Assembly: GCF_029407905.1 (NCBI RefSeq)
Contig: NC_073645.1
Span: 46,067,501-46,131,500 of the forward strand
Length of the DNA: 64,000 nt
Reading direction: 5' to 3'
From: Bubalus kerabau
Taxonomy: Eukaryota; Chordata; Mammalia; Artiodactyla; Bovidae
In this document: positions 54,240 through 63,494 of the stretch, in pieces
How positions within the stretch are numbered: position 1 is the stretch's first letter
How the letters are laid out: every line of letters begins with the position of its first letter
The notes under the pieces: model-generated
What the model was told of the DNA's origin: nothing
The model's database searches: none
Seen by the model: the letters and a program-made list of their open reading frames with translations, nothing else
Position numbers and translations under genes: made by a program

Positions 54240-54770
54240 ACAATTTAATTCTTAACAATGACTGTGTTTAATAATCAGCTCTCAAAATTCCTGAGATTTG
54301 ACACTGGCTCTGATGAGGCAGTGTGGTTTTGCTACATTATACCACTGATCCCACAGCTGAAGGTCAATGACTATATGTCACTTTTATTAGTCTGAACATA
54401 CCTAGGAAATTTCTACTGTATTGCCCTTGATGTGCTCAGCTGCAGAGAGCCACTGACCAGAAGGAAATCTCTTTCTCCAGCCCAGTTGTTGGTAGAATCT
54501 TTTTTTTTTCTCCTCTCATTCATCAGCTTAAGCAATTGCTCAGCTCAAATGCTATTATCTTTTTTGCTCCCTCCTCCAGTGAGATCTGGTCCCTGAACTC
54601 TGCTCAGTTCCCTGCGGGAAAGGAGATTTGAGCTCAAATCATTCATCTTTAAGGCATAAGTGGCCCCTTCCATCTGATAAGGTGGTCTTCTGTCAAATAA
54701 TATCTCCACCCCACTGACCCAGGAGATCATGAGGCCTCTGGATGGCACCTTCCACTTAGACTCTCTTTGT
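54240..54770. other. Unique non-coding sequence
   Basis: AT-rich, no repeat or exon recognised. Confidence 0.4.
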
Positions 54771-54967
54771 GTGTGTGTTAGTCACTTAGTTGCATCCGAT
54801 TCTTGGTGACACCTTGGACTGTATCCCACCAGGCTCCTCTGTCCATGAGATTCTCCAGGCAAGAATACTGGAGTGGATTGCCATTTCCTTCTCTAGGGGA
54901 TCTTCCTGACCCAGGGATCAAACCCAGATCTCCTGCATCAGGCAGATTCTTTACCATCAGAGCTATC
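54771..54967 (-). mobile_element. Bov-tA SINE (antisense)
   Basis: GTGTTAGTCACTTAGTTGC, reversed Bov-A (CTCCAGGCAAGAATACTGGAG) and reversed head (CAGGCAGATTCTTTACCATCAGAGC). Confidence 0.94.
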
Positions 54968-55049
54968 GTCCAAAGACTCTCTTTTTGCTCAAGGGTAAAA
55001 GAGGAACCATGAAGTACCCTCCCTGAGCATGGGGGAGGGTCTGAAGGCT

Positions 55050-55400
55050 AGACTGCGACATAATCCAAGTGGCTTCCAATGATTCCAGCCTCCTGGTAGT
55101 AATGCTGTGCCATTCCCTCCACTTCTGAATAACATGGTTTCGTAGGTATTATGAAAATGGCAGAGGATAACCTCTGAGACCACATCAAAGAAGACATTGT
55201 GTTTCTGCCTTGCTTTTTCTCAGATCCCTCTCTATGGGAGAAGCCAGCCTCCATGTCATGAGGGCGTTCAACCAGTCCTATGGAGACATCCATACAGTGA
55301 AGGACTGAGGCCTCCTGCCAACAGCTGGCACCAGCTTGCCAGCAATCTGAGTGACCCACCTTAAAAGTGGATCCCGCATCAGCCTCCATGCAGTGTCCCA
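55050..55400 (+). mobile_element. MaLR/MLT1-like LTR fragment (tentative)
   Basis: GAAGCCAGCCTCCATGTCATGAGG, CAACCAGTCCTATGGAGACATCC, GGACTGAGGCCTCCTGCCAACAGC and CAGCTTGCCAGCAATCTGAGTGACCC follow the order of the body of a mammalian MaLR LTR. The 3' end is missing. Confidence 0.5.
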
Positions 55401-56069
55401 TACCACATGATGCTTTGGGGAGGTAAATACAAAATAAGTCAGTCCCTGCCCTTAAGAGGATACCTCCACAGGGCTGCTGTCAATTAGAAGTATAATAGCT
55501 TAAACAGGATAGACGTCTACATCTAAGCAAATAAGGTCAGAGATGGACAATTAGATCTATCATGACATTCTACCGAGTCAGTGGCCCAATCTCCTTCTCT
55601 CTTGTTACTCAGCCATCATCAGCATGACCCTTCTACCTCTTGGTCCAAGATGGCTGCTTGAGCTCCAGCCATTATGTCTCCTTTTATTCAGAATGAAGGA
55701 AGAGGGGATAAAGAAGGGTACATCCTCTTCCATTAGAGATAGCAAGCAGATGTTGTACACACCCCTTCTGCTTCTCTCCCACAGGCCATAAATTAGTCAT
55801 AGGGCCAGTTTTCACCTAGGCAGTCTTGTACCCACGTAAAACTTGGAGATTCAAGTATTAAGAGAGGAGAGAAAGGGTACTGATTGGCAATGAACAATTT
55901 CTTTCCTGGGACCTGGTGGAGGCCTCACAGTTCTTCAACGAAGAGATACTCTTACCTGATAGGTTTCTTTGCTCCTCTTGACAGTTGGCTAAAGAGCCAG
56001 TGTTCTTTTCAAACCCTTGTAAAACATAAACCACTCTTATTCTCTGCCTAACACCCTGTTTATGGGTTA
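55401..56069. other. Mostly unique sequence
   Basis: 55600-55700 (CCAAGATGGCTGCTTGAGCTCCAGCCATTATG) looks like part of a dispersed mammalian repeat I cannot name. The rest shows nothing recognisable. Confidence 0.35.
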
Positions 56070-56166
56070 CTTTTTTTGCCACACCAAGAGATATATGGAA
56101 TCTCAGTTCCTCAGCTTCAGCCCCCTGTATTGGAAGCACAGAGTCCTAACCACTGGACCTCCCTGG
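56070..56166 (-). mobile_element. CHR-type SINE fragment (antisense)
   Basis: TTTTTTTGCCACACCAAGAGATATATGG and AGCACAGAGTCCTAACCACTGGACCTCCCTGGG are the reversed CHR tail side and head. The middle is altered. Confidence 0.65.
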
Positions 56167-56939
56167 GTTATTTCTTAAATATCTGCCTTTTACACTGAGC
56201 CTTAGAGTGTATAACACCAGGGGCCTTGCCTTTCTGGTCTTGCTTTGAATTCCAAGCTACCGAACATTTGCTGAGTGAATGGATGAGACGAGTACAGACC
56301 CTTTGACACGTCCCCGAGGGCAGCACAAGTTCACACAGGTGTCCCTGACTAGGAAACCACTATTCAAACATTTGCATACCTAGGGCCCAAGATGAGACCA
56401 TTTCTGAGGCACCTGCCAACCCCTCACCCAGAGGTGTGCGCAAAAATGCAGCACCCACTCAACATCTGCTTTGGCATAAACACATTCCCTGATTCCAAGG
56501 AACCACTCTATCTTGCCAGCCACAAAAAATTAATAGTAAGCCAGACATTCTTATGAAGAAAGGGAAACAGGACAGAAAAGGTAACTGATTTGAGAGCTCT
56601 TTAACTTTCCCAGAAAGTCCAAGTCTCTGCCTGCACAGCACCAAAGCCCCAGGTGAGACATGCAAAATGCAATCAATCATCTCGAACAACTGTCTGGGGT
56701 TTTTTTGTTTTGTTTTTTGCCAAACTGATTTAGAGGTCACGCAGGTGCTGACAAATCAGTGATGTCTAAAGAGTTGTGAACACACACCACATCTGAAACC
56801 AGAGTAGAGGAATCACTGCTAGGTGTCTGAGCAAAGTGCCTGTGGCGAGCAGGGAAATCAGAAGCTTAGCATCTCCAATGGAAAAGCCAGTGATTCTCAT
56901 AGAAATGTGTAGGATGAGCTTTTAATCACAAAGGACAGT
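56167..56939. other. Unique non-coding sequence
   Basis: No repeat or exon recognised. A TTTTTTGTTTTGTTTTTT run lies at about 56700-56718. Confidence 0.4.
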
Positions 56940-57279
56940 GAGCAAAGGAAAAAATAAAATTCATGGAAACAGAAAATGTGAAAAAAAAAAAAAACATTCA
57001 ACTCCATTAGTCATCAAAGAGACTATTTTCATCTTTAAAAACTGGCAAATAGTTAAAAAATAATACTCAGTGCTGGCAAGTGTGTGAGGAGATGTTTAAA
57101 GCACTCACTGTTAATAGAGTACAAATTCAGACACTTTTTTTCCCCAAACATTGCTTTTTTCCAAAGCAGTTTGGAAATGTGCATCAAAAATCTCCAAACC
57201 ATGTACAGTCCATTGATAGACTAATTCTACTTTTAATGATTTATCCTAAAAATACTAATTCACTTATTCAAAAAATAAT
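56940..57279 (+). mobile_element. L1M fragment (sense)
   Basis: CATTCAACTCCATTAGTCATCAAAGAG, TACTCAGTGCTGGCAAGTGTGTGAGGAG, AGCAGTTTGGAAATGTGCATC and CTAATTCTACTTTTAATGATTTATCC keep the order of L1 ORF2 3' sequence. Old and frame-broken. Confidence 0.75.
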
Positions 57280-57621
57280 TTCTGATTGTCCACCATCTGT
57301 CACTGCTAGATACTAAATATTTGTGGGTGAATAAAAAAGACAAATTTCCCCATCCCTTGGAGTTTCTAATTTATTGAGCAAACAGATAATAAACAAGTAA
57401 ACAAACCAGTAAATAAATCAGTATAAATTATCCTTGCTAAGACGAATGTTGTATTCAGTGGTGCCATAACAGAGTTCCTGATGAGAGGCTCACTAAAGTT
57501 CTCTCTGAGAGGGTGATATTTTAAGCCAGCCAAGGTCTGAAGGATAAAGAGTCAGCCATGGAAAAAGAGGGGAAGATATGTGGATATTCTGAGTTTGGGA
57601 AAGCCTTGCAGGACTCAAGGA
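57280..57621 (+). repeat. Unassigned ancient mammalian repeat, copy 5, left part
   Basis: CTGCTAGATACTAAATATTTG, GTGAATAAAAAAGACAAATTTCCCC, CTTGGAGTTTCTAATTTATTGAG, AACAGATAATAAACAAG and GAGAGGGTGATATTTTAAGCCAGCC are the 5' motifs of this repeat. Split by a Bov-A at 57622 and resuming at 57754. Confidence 0.6.
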
Positions 57622-57753
57622 TCCTGGAGAAGGGAATGGCAACCCACTCCAGAATTCCTGCATGAAGAATTCCATGGACTGAGGAGCCTGGCAGGCTACA
57701 TACCGTCCATGAGGGCGCAAAGAGTCAAACACTACTGAGCAACTCACACTTAT
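57622..57753 (+). mobile_element. Headless Bov-A element with perfect target duplication
   Basis: Only the Bov-A body is present (TCCTGGAGAAGGGAATGGC to CTACTGAGCAACTCACAC); no tRNA-like head. AGGACTCAAGGA is duplicated perfectly at 57610-57621 and 57754-57765, so this unit inserted as it stands. Confidence 0.94.
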
Positions 57754-57765
57754 AGGACTCAAGGA

Positions 57766-57960
57766 ACCCAAGGGGCCAGATTGGTTGGATTCTGGGGATC
57801 TAGAGGCAACAGGACAGGAGTGAGACCCGGGACAGGAAGCTTGAATGTCAGCTGGACTTCATGCTGCAGACAATGGGGAGTGTTTGAAAGTTCTCGAGCA
57901 GAGGACTAACAGAACCACAGGCATATTCGGAAAGCTCGATTTAGGCCTTTTACAAAATTG
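57766..57960 (+). repeat. Unassigned ancient mammalian repeat, copy 5, right part
   Basis: GACAGGAAGCTTGAATG, GGACTTCATGCTGCAGACAATGGGGAGTG and GAGCAGAGGACTAACAGAACC correspond to the 3' half of the repeat (ATTCTG..GGGAAGCC..TTGAGCAGGGG order). Confidence 0.5.
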
Positions 57961-59917
57961 AAGAGGCAAAGAGGACCAGACTGGGAGTCAGAGACTTCCA
58001 CCGGATGCTCACTGGCATCCATGGCCAGAGGTCTATGAGAGGCAAACGGAAGAGGCATTCTGACGATGGAACCACACGACGTGGCCGATGGCGGCAGCGG
58101 GCGGCCAAGGAGTGGGAGCGGCTGGTGCTGTCACTGAGTCAGCAGCCTGGATTCCCAAGAGAATGGCGGGTCAATGAAGAGCGAGAGAAAACAGCAGGGT
58201 GAGGAGGTTTGCGGAGAAAGAGGAAGAATCACCATTTGGACCTCTTGAGTCCCAGCTCAAGTCCTTCCTTCCTAAGACCCACACTCTCTGTGGCTCGGCA
58301 AACACATGGGGCCTTCCTCCCCGCAGCCCCCAGCCCACCACTCGCTCTGAGCCTTCATGGTTCAGTCCAACAGAAAGACCAGGAATAAAGTGGGAGACCA
58401 AGTTTTCTTTCCCTCCCGGCCCATCCCTTCGTGTTCATGATCTCAGTGACAAACTTCATTAAGGTCACATATTTTCCCGAGGATATTTTTTTTCTGGTAA
58501 ATATTCATATTGAGAGCCTTCCTCCTATTTTTTTTCCCCCAGATCAGGAAGAACAACTTCGAGACGTTTACATCAAAACGTTCTTTTCCTGAGACACCAC
58601 AGAGTCTCTCAAGGCCTTTTCTGGGAAACTCAGCTTGACGTGGCAGTTCTCGCAAAGGCTCTCCTCACGCTAGCTAGCAGTCCTTCCTCGGAATTCATGC
58701 CCTCACCAGCAGCGAAGGCATCTTTTTTTGAAAAGATGCTGGTGGGGACTTTCCCCCGGGAAGAGCTGAGCCAGGAGGAGGGGTCCTGGAGGCAGAGGGA
58801 GCATCCCCCCGGGCACCCCGCCCCACATCCCTCCTTTTCCCTCTCGAGTCTGGAGATGAAGCTCTGCTGCCAGGTCTAATTGCCTGTCTCTGCTTCTCCT
58901 CACATAGAACAGGGTGTTTTCAAGCCATGCTCACCTTTCTGGAAATCTTGTGTGGGCCCGAGGAGGCGATTGTAATATATGCAAGCCCACTGCCGAGAAT
59001 AGCAACGAAGGGATTGTGTTCCATGGCCGGGCTCCCATTAAGCACGCCTCGGAAAACAAACACCTCTCCTCGGAATGGAGACGCAGGTGGCAACCAAACA
59101 CAGGCTCCTCAAGTGCCTTCGCCGTGAGGTGAGGATTCTGGAAAACACGACTGCGTCGATTTGGGCCACTTTCAGTAATGAAAACTTTTCCTCATAGAGG
59201 AAAATTGTTCTGAATGAGCCAACTCAATAACTCAATTTTGAAACTACTTTTCTTAAGTCCTATTGAAACGGGAGGTATGAAGACTGCACAATAAATCCAT
59301 TTATGAGAATACAATTTCCTGTCAGCTGTTCTAAACAAGGGTCTTTTAAGACCATTGTAGAGTCGGGAGGAGAAATGATTCCTCCTTCCATTTGGGACTT
59401 GTTGGGCTTTTTTTTTTTTTGTCTCCCCGGTGATTTTAAATCTTGTGGATGGATAGAGAGGAAGAAAATGAGATGTTTACAACATATTGGGGAACAGGTT
59501 TTTAATACAGTGAAATCCTTCCTGTCAGAAACCTAGACGACTGCAGGAAGATTTCATTAACTCCAGATTTCACACTGCTTTGTGTCTGCTTCAGAGCTGC
59601 TAAGGATGCCCACTTAGAGAAAGGAAATCTTCCCACTCCAGCTGCTGAGGGAGCTGACAAGTCTTTAATAGAATTCTTTTCCACAGAAAGAGCTACAGGC
59701 TTCCCCTGACAGAGGCCTAGCAGTGGACACCACTCCAGAACCACATGAAAAGAGATCGAAATGTGCTGTTTTCTGGGGAGCACCCTCGAGCAATGGAGAC
59801 AGGTCTGTTTTCCTTTTGTTTTTAATTATGAAACCTTTCAAACATATAGAAAAGCATAGAGAAATAATATAACAGCTACTTCTTCTCCACCAAGATCAAA
59901 CGTTTGCCATAATTCAA
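57961..59917. other. Unique sequence with candidate conserved parts
   Basis: No repeat recognised up to 59810. 58440-58520 and 58900-59280 are texture-wise like conserved non-coding DNA. From 59810 (TTTTTAATTATGAAACCTTTCAAACATATAG) an old LINE-like 3' region may begin and continue after the SINE at 60193-60300. No exon recognised. Confidence 0.35.
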
Positions 59918-59958
59918 ATCTCTCTCTCTCCCTCTCTCTCTTTCTCTCTCTCCCTTTC
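59918..59958. repeat. (TC)n microsatellite
   Basis: TCTCTCTCTC runs with CCC interruptions directly upstream of a Bov-tA. Confidence 0.9.
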
Positions 59959-59984
59959 TATCTACCAACCTCCCTCCTACCCTG

Positions 59985-60192
59985 TCCCCGTAGCTCAGTC
60001 AGTAAAGAACCCGCCTGCAATGTGGGAGACCTGAGTTCGGTCCCTGGGTCAGGAAGATTCCCTGGAGGAGGGAGGGCATGGCAACCCACTCCAGTATTCT
60101 GGCCTGGAGAAGCTCCACAGACAGAGGAGCCTGGTGGGCTTCAGTCCATGGGGTCACAAAGGGTCAGACACGACTGAGCAACTAAGCACAGC
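59985..60192 (+). mobile_element. Bov-tA SINE
   Basis: TCCCCGTAGCTCAGTCAGTAAAG head, GAGTTCGGTCCCTGGGTC, and Bov-A with a GGAGGGAGGGCATGG expansion, ending GACACGACTGAGCAACTAAGC. Confidence 0.95.
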
Positions 60193-60309
60193 ACATCACA
60201 TTAATATGAATCCATAAACCAGACAGACTGTTCTGTGTGTTTTTTAAAAAAAATTCATTTGAATACTAACCATTCTGTAAGTATCCTCTTTACATTTTTT
60301 TCCCTCAAA

Positions 60310-60975
60310 ATGCTATTTCGGATGAAGAGATATGGTCTTGACTGAAAAGACTCATCGCCATAAAGATGTCTATTCTGCCTCCGTTCATTTAACAGATTTA
60401 GTGAACTTCCAATTTTAAAAAAACCACCAGGCTTCTTTTTCCTCCAGAGCAAAACAACTTGTTTAAAAAGTTTATGCTTAAGAACAAAAAAGCAAAGCAA
60501 GCCAGAAGAACCCAAAAGAAGAAGAGCCATATGGTGGCAGAGTTCCTCACCATCAACATACACTATAATGCCTGTAATTAGGAGTTTGGTGTTGGCACAG
60601 GAATAAACAGATAGACCGACTGGACCAAAAGAAAATTCAGAAATAGACCCAACTGCGTCTGGAAAGTTATTCCATGAGAAAGGCAGCTTCACAAATCTGT
60701 GTGGAAATTTGATTTTTTTTTTTTCCCCAAATGAGTGGTCTGGAGATAATTGGATGGCCATATGGAAAAAGTCAAACCCAGAGCTCATACCACACATCGG
60801 GATAAAATCCAAAAGGGATCAGACACTTAAATAGAAAAACTGAAGCCTTAAGGTAGTAGAGGGAAACACGGGTGTGAAGGGTCTATACAACCTGGGTATA
60901 GAAAAGAGTTGCTTAACCAGAAGCAATCAGGAAAAAAGACTATGATGTTTGAGCACATTAAAATAAAACCTTTTG
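60310..60975 (+). mobile_element. L1M segment (sense), about 0.67 kb
   Basis: ORF2 and 3' region: CATCGCCATAAAGATGTCTATTCTGCC, ACCAGGCTTCTTTTTCC, GTTTGGTGTTGGCACAGGAATAAACAGATAGACC, GAAATAGACCCAACTG, AATTGGATGGCCATATGGAAAAAG, GAAACACGGGTGTGAAGGGTC and CATTAAAATAAAACCTTTTGCATGG. The antisense frame 60255-60812 (185 codons) lies in this L1 and is not a gene. Confidence 0.82.
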
Positions 60976-61084
60976 CATGGCCAGACCACCACAAGTAAAG
61001 TCGGTGGAGAGCCCTGGGCCCCAGGTTCAGGGTGAGCCTGGATCACCTCTGGGTCAATGGGCAGCTGGATTCACTTTCAACCCT

Positions 61085-61213
61085 GGAGGCCATGAAAGTG
61101 ACATAGCTGAGCCCATGGGTCTAGGGGTCCAGCCACCTGTGTTTGAATCTGGCTCTGCCAGTTGTCATGTGACCTTGGGGGAATCGTATTCTCATGTATA
61201 ATGAAAGGATTAT
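61085..61213 (+). mobile_element. MIR SINE (sense), left part
   Basis: CCATGGGTCTAGGGGTCCAGCC, CTGTGTTTGAATCTGGCTCTGCCAG and GTCATGTGACCTTGGGGGAATCG give head and body of a MIR. Interrupted by a reversed Bov-tA at 61214 and resuming at 61434. Confidence 0.85.
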
Positions 61214-61433
61214 GAAAGTGAAGTGAAAGTGTTAGTCACTCAGTCGTGTCCTGCTCTTTGCGACGCCAGGGACTGTAAACCACCAGGTTCATGCATCCAT
61301 GGACTTCTCCAGGCAAGAATAATGGAGTGGGTAGCCGTTCCCTTCTCCAAGGGATCTTCCTGACTCAGTGATTGAACCTGGGTCTCCTGCATTGCGGGCA
61401 GATTCTTTACTGTCTGAGCCACTAGGGAAGCCC
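61214..61433 (-). mobile_element. Bov-tA SINE (antisense) inside a MIR
   Basis: GAAAGTGAAGTGAAAGTGTTAGTC tail motif, reversed Bov-A, and reversed head ending GAGCCACTAGGGAAGCCC. Flanks AAAGGATTA and AAAGGAATA are a probable 9-base target duplication with one mismatch. Confidence 0.95.
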
Positions 61434-61560
61434 AAAGGAATAATACCTGAACCTAGTTTTGGGGTCATAAGGAGGAACAAATTAGTTTCTACATATAAAA
61501 TACTTGCACAGTGCTCAGAACATTCTAGAGCCTCAATAAACGTTAGCTCTCACTTCCTGA
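61434..61560 (+). mobile_element. MIR SINE (sense), right part
   Basis: GGAATAATACCTGAACC, then AAATACTTGCACAGTGCTCAGAAC and GAGCCTCAATAAACGTTAGC complete the MIR begun at 61085. Confidence 0.8.
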
Positions 61561-61605
61561 GGCCCAGGGCTTCTTACAAAATCCAAGCCCAGGCAGGAAG
61601 CTTTG

Positions 61606-62000
61606 CTGTTGTTCAGTCACTAAGTCCTGTCTGACTCTTGTGACCCCATGGACTACAGCATGCCAGGCTTCCCTGTCCTTCTGTATCTCCCAGAGTTTCC
61701 TCAAATCCGTGTCCATTGAGGCAGTGATGCCACCCAACCATCTCATCCTCTGTTGCCCCCTTCCCCTCTTGCCCTCAATCTTTCCCAGCATCAGGGTCTT
61801 TTCAAATGAGTCAGCTCTTCGCATCAGGTAGCCAAAGTACTGGAGCTTCATCTTCAGCATTCCTTCCAATGAATATTCAGGGTTGATTTCCTTTAGGATT
61901 GACTGGTTTGACCTCCTTGCCATCCAGGGGATTCTCAAGAGGCTTCTCCAGCACCACAATTCGAAAGCATCAGTTCTTCAGCACTCAGTCTTCTTTATAG
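61606..62000 (-). mobile_element. BovB LINE 3' end (antisense)
   Basis: From TGTTGTTCAGTCACTAAGTCC to CAGTCTTCTTTATAG. The minus-strand frame 61543-61959 stays open for 138 codons. The BovB-derived part covers the C-terminal segment (WARRSNQSILKE and MRWLGGITASMD, for example). No reverse-transcriptase core. Confidence 0.95.
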
Positions 62001-62224
62001 GCAGCAAGCTGGCTGCACGGTTTTCCCCCTAGCCTTCCCTTACATGCTGGGAAACCCAGCCCATTCCCCATCTTAAGCAGCAAGCCAAGTTCTGCCTTGT
62101 CCACCTCACAAAGACCTCTTGTGTTTCTTTTTGACCCACAGGAAACAAACTCTCGGCTGCCACTACCATCAGGCTGAAGCTTTCTGACACTTTGACAAGT
62201 CCTGCTATTGTTTATTGGTGTTTT

Positions 62225-62545
62225 CTTTTACCTTTTTAATAACTGTATCTTGCCATACATTGCTCTATTTTGCTAGGTTGTTGTTTTTGGTTTTGTTTTT
62301 CTTTTCTAATGACTCACCTCTGGTTTTGCTGGTCCATTGTATTAATTATTTCTTTGTTTCATTCATTTCTGTACATCATTTCATCTTTTCTTCCTACATT
62401 CGTTGGAGTTGCTCTGCTTTGTTAGTCTTCTACTCTCTTTAGTTGGACTCCTAGATCATTTATTTTTAGTCATTCTGCATTTAAAGCCATATATTCCTCT
62501 TAAACCATTGCTTTAGTCAAATCCCATGTTCTGATGAGTTGTGAC
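62225..62545 (-). mobile_element. L1 segment (antisense)
   Basis: GTTTCATTCATTTCTGTACATCATTTC, TGTTAGTCTTCTACTCTC, TTAAAGCCATATATTCCTCTTAAACC and GCTTTAGTCAAATCCCATG match the antisense L1 ORF2 region around the reverse transcriptase. Frame broken. Confidence 0.7.
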
Positions 62546-62582
62546 ATCCATTACTACCACTTGCTGGTAACTAGCACCTCCC
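62546..62582 (+). mobile_element. MLT1-like LTR, part 1
   Basis: Short start of a MaLR LTR (TTGCTGGTAACTAGCACCTCCC) before the Bov-A insertion. It continues at 62716. Confidence 0.45.
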
Positions 62583-62715
62583 CAGAGAAGGCAATGGCAA
62601 CCCACTCCAGTATTCTTGCCTGGAGAATCCCAGGGACAGGGGAGCCTGGTGGGCTGCCATCTATGGGGTCGCACAGAGTCAGACACGACTGAAGCGACTT
62701 AGCAGCAGCAGCAGC
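62583..62715 (+). mobile_element. Headless Bov-A element with perfect target duplication
   Basis: Bov-A body only (CAGAGAAGGCAATGGCAACCC to GACTGAAGCGACTTAGC) with an (AGC)n tail. The 10-base duplication AGCACCTCCC is at 62573-62582 and 62716-62725. Highly similar to the consensus, so probably young. Confidence 0.96.
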
Positions 62716-62718
62716 AGC
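62696..62718. repeat. (AGC)n microsatellite
   Basis: Seven to eight AGC units at the Bov-A tail, a likely polymorphic microsatellite. Confidence 0.9.
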
Positions 62719-62857
62719 ACCTCCCATCCACAAGAGGAGTATATTTCTTCTCTCTCTTCAAATTCAGCCTGGCCATGTAGAAATGTGAGTGTAAGTGACC
62801 AGCGCTACTTATTCTTAGGCGGAAGAATTTATTGTTGATTCAAAACTCCCCAGGGCA
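62716..62857 (+). mobile_element. MLT1-like LTR, part 2
   Basis: ACCTCCCATCCACAAGAGGAG, TCAAATTCAGCCTGGCCATGTAGAAATG follow the LTR order. Interrupted at 62858 by a CHR SINE and resuming at about 63267. Confidence 0.6.
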
Positions 62858-62986
62858 TGACTTCCCTGGCAATCCAGTGGTTAAGAATCTACCTTGGAAT
62901 GCAGGGGATGCAGATTCAATCCCTGGCTGGAGAACTAAGATCCCACATGCTGTGGAGCAATCAAGCTCTCACACCACAGCTAGAAG
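62858..62986 (+). mobile_element. CHR-type SINE, left part
   Basis: TGACTTCCCTGGCAATCCAGTGG, GATTCAATCCCTGGC, GAGAACTAAGATCCCACATGC. Split by a Bov-tA and resuming at 63189. Flanks CTCCCCAGGGC and CCCTCCAGGGC suggest its target duplication. Confidence 0.9.
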
Positions 62987-63188
62987 GAAGCCCCAGTGAC
63001 TCAGCAGTAAAGAACCTGCCTGCAATGCAGGAGACGAAGGAGATGATCCCTGGATCAGGAAGGTCCCTTGGAGGAGAAAATGGCAACCCACTCCAATATT
63101 CTTGCCTGGGAAATCCCACAGACAGAGGAGCCTGGCGGGCTAGAGTCCAAAGGGCTGCAAACAGTTGGACATAGCTGAGCATGAACAC
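62987..63188 (+). mobile_element. Bov-tA SINE inside the CHR SINE
   Basis: GAAGCCCCAGTGACTCAGCAG head, then GGAGATGATCCCTGG and Bov-A body to GGACATAGCTGAGCATG. CHR sequence continues on both sides. Confidence 0.94.
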
Positions 63189-63266
63189 ATACCACTAGAG
63201 AGTCCATGAGCCATGATAAAAGATCTACATGATACAACTAAGACCCGATGGAGCCAAATAAATAAA
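63189..63266 (+). mobile_element. CHR-type SINE, right part
   Basis: ACAACTAAGACCCGATGGAGCC followed by AAATAAATAAAG is the standard CHR tail. Confidence 0.85.
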
Positions 63267-63490
63267 GACCCTCCAGGGCTCCCCTCCTTGAGCCACAGGA
63301 ACTGGTGATGTGCCAGATGCTTGAGGCTCCATCAGCCTCAGCTCTGAGTGAAGAGGATGTGGAACAGAACATCTTTCTGGCCAAGGACAGACATGTTACA
63401 GCAAGGAGAAACGAACCTTAGGTGTGTAAACCACTAAGACTTGGGGCATGTTTGTTATCTCAGCATAACCTAGCCTAGACTGACTGATAA
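63267..63490 (+). mobile_element. MLT1-like LTR, part 3 (3' end)
   Basis: AAACCACTAAGACTTGGGGCATGTTTGTTATCTCAGCATAACC near 63430-63470 resembles the MLT1 terminus (ACTAAGTTTTGGGGT..TTTGTTAC..CAGCA type). Confidence 0.65.
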
Positions 63491-63494
63491 CACA

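Noticed and set aside
58005..58202. Arg/Lys-rich 65-codon frame that looks protein-like
   Set aside because: Follows an ancient repeat (57766-57960) and may be part of it; no match to a known family and no splice signals of note.
60255..60812. 185-codon minus-strand open frame
   Set aside because: Lies antisense within an old L1 segment.
8091..63188. tRNA-like A and B boxes, as possible tRNA genes
   Set aside because: All occurrences belong to Bov-tA or CHR SINE heads; none folds to a complete tRNA with acceptor stem and is followed by SINE bodies.
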